Shown piece after piece: positions 58,967 through 64,000 of a stretch of DNA of 64,000 nucleotides. The DNA comes from Ooceraea biroi. Taxonomy: Eukaryota; Arthropoda; Insecta; Hymenoptera; Formicidae. A program made the position numbers and the translations under genes. The DNA lies in NCBI RefSeq assembly GCF_003672135.1, contig NC_039510.1, forward strand, positions 14,942,001-15,006,000, written 5' to 3'. Position 1 is the stretch's first letter; each line of letters begins with the position of its first letter. The notes under the pieces were generated by a model, which saw only the letters and a program-made list of their open reading frames with translations, was not told where the DNA came from and ran no database searches.

Positions 58967-60235
58967 TTGGGTTGTTCGGAAAGTAATTTCGTTTTTCACA
59001 AAGAGATGTCGATAGTCGCGTTCCTCGATACTTAACGGGGCAAATTCGTTTTATATTTTGACAACTGACATTTCAGACGTCATTTAGTATCTTATTGTGT
59101 TGCGATCTGTCAAGTAATGTTTGTTTGGCATCACATCAAACATGGAAAATCAAAGTGAGCATTTTCGTAATATTTTGCTTTTTTACTACCGAAAGGGTAA
59201 AAATGCAGTGCAAGCGAGAAAAAAATTGTGTGCCGTGTACGAAGAAGATGTATTGAGTGAACGTCAGTGTCAGAATTGGTTTTCGAAATTTCGATTTGAA
59301 AGATGCACCACGTTCAGGTCGGCCAATTAAAGCTGATGACGAGAAAATAAAGGCTCTGGTGGATGCAAACCGTCGCATAACAACACGCGAAATTGCTGAA
59401 AAGTTAAATTTATCGAATTCGACCGTTTACGATCATTTGAAACGCCTTGGATTCGTTTCAAAGCTCGATATTTGGGTTCCACACAATTTAAAGGAAATTG
59501 ACTCGATTCGACACGCATTACCATCTGCGATTCATTGTTGAAACGTGAAGAAAATGAACCATTTTTGAAGCGAATCATAACTGGAGATGAAAAATTGATT
59601 GTTTACAACAATGTTAAGCGAAAACTATCATGGTCCAGGCAAGATGAACCTGCTCAATCAACATCCAAGGCAGATATTCATCAAAAGAAGATCATGCTTT
59701 CTGTATGGTGGGATTGGAAGGGAATCGTATTTTTCGAGCTACTACCAAGCAACCAGACGATTGATTCGAAGGTGTATTGTCGTCAGCTGGATGAATTGGA
59801 TGCTGCCATCAAGCAGAAGCGACCAGAATTGGCGAATAGGAAAGGTGTCGTATTCCATCACGACAATGCCAGACCACACACAAGTTTGGTCACTCGCCAG
59901 AAGCTTTTACAGCTTGGATGGGATGTGCTACCACACCCACCATACTCTCCTGATCTGGCACCATCCGATTACCATTTGTTCCGGTCTCTACAAAATTCTT
60001 TGAACAATGTAAACTTCGCTTCAAATGAAGGCGTCAAAAATCACTTGCTTCAATTTTTTGTCAATAAGGAGAAGGACTTCTATGAGCGTGGAATCTTAAA
60101 GTTGCCAGAAATATGGCGAAAGGTAGTGGTGGAACAAAATGGCCAATACATCACTGAATAAAATTTATTCTAAATATGATAAAACCGCCTTTCATTTTTC
60201 CTTGAAAAAACGAAATAACTTTCCGAACAACCCAA
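58967..60235 (+). mobile_element. Mariner element 7 in Sox intron
   Basis: A 1269-bp mariner flanked by TA (58965-58966 and 60236-60237). The ends start ttgggttgttcggaaagt and match over about 30 bases with one mismatch. It is oriented opposite to the Sox gene and sits in its large intron. It is shorter than its relatives mainly because of a 14-base deletion in the transposase. Confidence 0.95.
59142..60161 (+). pseudogene. Mariner transposase, two frame breaks
   Basis: The relic starts MENQSEHFRNILLFYYRKGK and ends EQNGQYITE. Landmarks are CQNWFSKF, the TTREIAEKLNLSNSTVYDH helix-turn-helix, IITGDEKLIVYNN, HHDNARPHTS and PPYSPDLAPSDYHLF. The usual DEKW is DEKL here. The first break, near 59287, joins SKF directly to DLKDAPRSGRP and skips the expected RSGDF residues. 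The second, near 59510, comes before ITICDSLLKRE, which then reads in the first frame again. Adding 14 bases and one base to the 1020-base span gives a whole number of codons. It groups with the transposases at 967, 8326 and 12638; the subfamily is not assigned with certainty. Confidence 0.92.
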
Positions 60236-62652
60236 TATTTCTATGTTTTTTTTCTTATTTTTATACTTGTTCTAGTTTTATTCACGTAATTGCATAATGA
60301 CGTAACAATATGAGATTGTAACTCAAGTGCAACGATACCTCCACTTGTCACTTGAGCTGCAGAGAGCCTAGTAAACCACACTGCGCGCCACGGATGTTTC
60401 AATCTGTGCGTATACGCAACCACGCGATCTTCGCTGAACTTCGTGCTTTATCGATCCCATCGGTTCGCGAACAATCTGAACCGTGTAGCAATCACTCTAG
60501 CATCGCGTTCATTACCGAAGATGACTGTATCGTTTGTTTCTCCGCGAAGGTAGATCGAAACGTCAAAGCGGCGCACAGCGACGTCTCTTAATCATCGATG
60601 AATCGCGTAAATTCGATTCCTCGTTGTGAATTTAAAACGCGATTTAACTCGTTCGCGCGTATCGCGGGGAGCCTTGGCACAGTCACGAAAATATTCCTCA
60701 CGTTCGGACGAAAGTGTTAATTGGTACTAGCTCCATGCTGGTAGGTGCTAAATAATTACTTTTTAAGAACCGAAACACGCGGGTCAACGTATCCTGTCTC
60801 AAGGACGACTTTTGTCTCTTCCGAATTGCGAGTAACCGAGAGTTACGCCGGTTTCAATGTTTTAACTTCGGCTCGAAGGTACGTGCGGGTCTTTCCCCTG
60901 CCTGTGCCCGGTTGCGCATGAAAACGAGGACTCAAACACGAATGACAAACGTCATGCGATACATCGTTGCGCGTGTTACCGATCGATAGATCGCTAATGA
61001 CCCCCCCTGATACGGCGTTAGGAAAAAATCGATCGATGCCGGACCGCGTTTTATCTTTCGGCGAAAGTTCCGTCGTGACAATCGTCGGGATATCGACCGT
61101 CGATCTCCGGACGAGCGATCGCGATCGCGGCTGGTGTTATTAAATGATTCGCGACGGGGGTTCTTGTCGGCGCGTCCTCTGATGATCGTTTATATGGCCC
61201 ACTGGGGCACCTCGTTAGTCCCAACCAGGAAACGGAATCATCCACGAGTCATTCCGGACCCCGTACGTATACAGGGTGTACCGAAAGTCACATACTTTCT
61301 CTCGATAAGGCTAATCAAAAGGTTGATCGTAATTTTCAAACGACGGTACGTACTTTCTGGAGAACTCTCTTCACAAAAAGGAGATCTTTTCACTGTACGC
61401 TTAATAAACAAATAATAAATAATAAATAATGTAGGAAATACATTATTAAAAATTAAAATAACGTAGAGTGTGAATGGAAAAAATAACCGCCCAAACGAAA
61501 AGTTTATTTTAATTTCTTATTTATGATAAAAATTAAAAATGAAAATCAATGAATCAGAGATAAATAAATATTGTATTTAAATAAATTAATAGATAAATCA
61601 GAATCAGCGTTATTCCTGTAATGTAACTTAACTTCTGTTAGATTTTCTACGTGATACGAAACTATAATGACACAGATTCTAAAAAGAATTATGGTTACGA
61701 AAGAGGACCGTCACACGAAACGTGTTTCCCGCTGTTACACATGCGACCCGAGCTCACGGGTTTTAAGAAGCAGGAACACTTGTACCACGTGCAGCCTAGG
61801 CGCCACGTGGTGCGAGTGTGTTCGATATACGTGTTGCTGCCTCGACAAGTTGAAAAAAAAGCATTCGCGAATTTGCTGGTAAAAATAGAACGGGTTACGA
61901 AAGAACAAGTGGTCGCGGGAATTGGAACGCAGTTTCACGGACTTTCCGCGCAATTGTGTGGATAAAGAGACCGTGCTTGGATTCGTCGAGCGGATTCAAC
62001 GCGCGAATCTGAAAGCGTGGAATCGCCGATAAACGCGCAGGTGGCCTCAAATATATAACAGCGACTGAAACGATCGACGCAACGCAGATTTCCGTAGAGC
62101 TCCGATTTCTCCGATTTTCTCCGAACGGGGCGAGCGCGAACGAAGATCTGCCAGAGCGATTACCCCCTCGCATGGCTGGCCGCCGCCTGGCGAGCTCGCA
62201 TCTGTGAGAGAATCGGGCTTATCAGATTGGAAGAACGGAGAGGCATCCGATTGAAGACACGTGGTGCCGATTAATTTTATCGGAGCAGTGTCTTTCCGCC
62301 AGGCGGGGCGGCCGCTGCGAACGCTATTCGACGTCGGTTGAGCACTCGGCTGCGCACTTGCGTTGACCCTCAAGTGCAGGATTTTTGTACGTGCGACCGT
62401 GACGAGACGTAAACGAATAAAAAAGAACAAGAGATTCTTTCGTTCTCATGAGATTTCAATTTAAATCATTTAAACGAGAACGTAAGAAACGCACAAGGAG
62501 CGGTCAGTGTTGTACTTTTTTTTATCACAATCGGGTATTTTATATTGAGCTTCAGACATTTCTGATCACTGATTATTGATTATTGATTTATATTGTTCCG
62601 CTCCGTGGCTCGAAATATTGATGCAAAGGCAGGAAGAACGCGCGACACTTAC

Positions 62653-62799
62653 CGCCATAATTTCCCCAGTGTTTTTGATAGCTCGGCGTTGTGAAGCTGG
62701 GGATACTGATCGGCCAGTTTTCGCCTTGCAGCTTGAGCCCACACCATAAACGCGTTCATGGGCCTCTTGACGTGGGCCGCCCTTTTGTCGCCGGAGCCC
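62653..62799 (-). CDS. SoxE: Group E Sox factor, first half of HMG box
   Basis: 147 bases between acceptor aattgcag (62800) and donor GGCG|gtaagt (62652). It encodes [40 protein letters not shown] and [27 protein letters not shown] is the signature of group E (Sox8/9/10). The N-terminal wing ([10 protein letters not shown]) inserts into the DNA minor groove and bends the DNA. The intron after LWR splits the Arg codon, as in vertebrate SOX9 and relatives. The exon enters with a partial codon, so at least one more exon, with the N-terminus and possible dimerisation domain, lies upstream beyond the window or unseen. Insects may have two SoxE genes; which paralogue this is cannot be told here. 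Confidence 0.95.
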
Positions 62800-64000
62800 C
62801 TGCAATTTGAAGACATTATCTTCATTGGAAACGATATCTCTCTACAAATTTACGTGAACGCTTAGTAGCTATTCGAGAATGGCTCTCGGAGATAGAAAGA
62901 CAGAAAAAAGAGAGAAAGAAAGATTAAGGAAATAAGAGAAAGAATTTCTCTTTATACTTTCCAATGACGCAAATCATGAAATTAATTCTTGGCAATATTT
63001 CTCTCGAACAAATTCCGGCCATTAGATAATTACATTTTTTCAATGAATTTAATATCATTATTACACCTTACAGCGTAATGGCGTAAATTTGTGTTTCCTT
63101 ATGAATTAAAAAGAGAAACGCGTGTCAATGACAGATCTTCCGAATCAGCTTGGTAGAAAAAGCGGCTTCGACGGCGAAGGAGGTTTCCTCTCTTTCTCCC
63201 TCTTGTCGACTGTTCCGTCGGATAATCTGGTGACTTGCAGAAGAAAATAACCAGAGGCGACGGCACGTATATATACATATACACGTATATGTATCCGTAT
63301 CGGGTTTTACCGCGCGGGCTACCCCCGGGTCATCCTGGCGAGCGTTGCGGAGCGTTTAAAACCGGCCTTAAAATAACACCGTGGCTGCCGACGTGTGACG
63401 GGTAGGAATGGACGTATCCCTTTCTTTCCGAGAAGATGACTTCATAAAACTTTTGCCCCGTCCAGCCGGGGATCGACGTGACTGACGTGATTGCCGCGCC
63501 GGAGAGGTATCCTGGTCCCCCTGTTTTTCTTTTTGCCCTTAATCGAGGATTCTTTAAGGACTCGCGCGGACCCTGAGCGGCGAGCCGATTGACCGTGAGG
63601 CGTGAAGAACGACCGATATACTATATATGCGAGATTACGCTTCATCAGGAAATCATTAGATAGATAAAAAGCTTTAAACAACGTTTACATCACGTTTCCC
63701 TCTCTAGGACAAAATTCTCTTACAGATACAGATTAAATTGAGATAGCAGATTATTATTAACTAAGTAATCCGGATCGCGTTTAGATGGCGACGAATCTAA
63801 ACACGTATGACGGTACGACATAGCTTGTCGTGTATTAATTTTATAGCAGAACAGGCAATCTTTAAGAAACAAAAAACAAGAAACAAAAAACAATATTTGT
63901 ATCGTCACCTTATTATTAGATATTATTACTATATTAGACTGCGACTTATTTAGAATTACTTAGTTAATATAGCGCGGTACACAGCACAATCGGGAACAAG
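62800..64000. other. Upstream Sox intron or flank, no exon found
   Basis: I looked for the Sox N-terminal exon and saw no convincing reading frame or donor. The segment contains a GA-rich tract near 62900-62945 and an alternating tatac run near 63265-63295. It is probably intron. Confidence 0.45.

Larger units (their letters stand above)
55697..62652 (-). other. Large SoxE intron inside the HMG box
   Basis: A 6956-base intron (gtaagt..gcag). It contains the AT-rich MITE-like segment at 55836 and mariner 7 at 58967, inserted antisense to the Sox gene. CpG-rich blocks lie near 56800-57200, 58200-58450 and 60350-62400, with a tacagggtgt repeat-end motif at 61269. Plus-strand frames of 155 codons (57520) and 198 codons (58390) show no domains and are probably chance. 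Such long introns of Sox genes often hold enhancers, but no specific site could be named. Confidence 0.85.

Noticed and set aside
58390..58986. 198-codon plus-strand frame in the Sox intron
   Set aside because: No recognisable motif, antisense to Sox, overlapping open frames in other phases, and it runs into AT-rich DNA at its end.

Overview
The window is insect nuclear DNA, most likely from a hymenopteran and probably an ant. The reasons are spliced genes with GT/AG introns, CpG-rich AT-leaning intergenic DNA, a dense crop of mariner transposons, and a run of the insect telomere unit CCTAA/TTAGG. There are no bacterial operons, no CRISPR array and no recognisable tRNA or rRNA gene. Most of the 64 kb is non-coding.

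The one gene I can name is a group E Sox transcription factor gene (Sox8/9/10 type; Drosophila Sox100B) on the minus strand. Its last four exons are 62653-62799, 55360-55696, 54662-54975 and 54118-54385; the 5' end lies beyond the right edge. The splice phases join without a break and give 354 residues, including the HMG box. The box is split by an intron at the position typical of group E Sox genes. That intron is about 7 kb long and carries a mariner and an AT-rich MITE-like element.

Three weaker candidate genes are supported by exon-intron logic but not by recognised homology: two terminal exons at 30793-31330 (+), two at 35235-35676 (+), and a terminal exon at 46282-46436 (+) with a strong acceptor and a poly(A) signal overlapping the stop. 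A fourth candidate is one acidic, phase-symmetric exon at 27132-27233 (-).

Mobile DNA dominates. Seven near-full-length mariners (about 1.25-1.31 kb) have intact terminal inverted repeats and TA duplications, and every one has a damaged transposase: 967-2253, 6754-8008, 8143-9428, 12564-13849 (minus), 18377-19663, 33551-34859 and 58967-60235. The copies at 18377 and 33551 are nearly identical siblings. The second was broken by six units of the telomeric repeat. Other elements are a 1005-bp Transib-like element with CACAGTG ends and a 5-bp duplication, two copies of a 720-bp long-inverted-repeat element in TTAA sites, a pogo-like relic, a MADE1-like mini-mariner, and a perfect 68-bp-arm hairpin.

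At 40030-42831 lies a tandem array of 541-bp units. Each unit holds an inner 36-bp minisatellite and a possible tRNA-like pol III segment. The remaining intergenic stretches show only microsatellites, possible promoters (CRE plus TATA near 20430; CCAAT boxes near 6340-6400) and chance reading frames.
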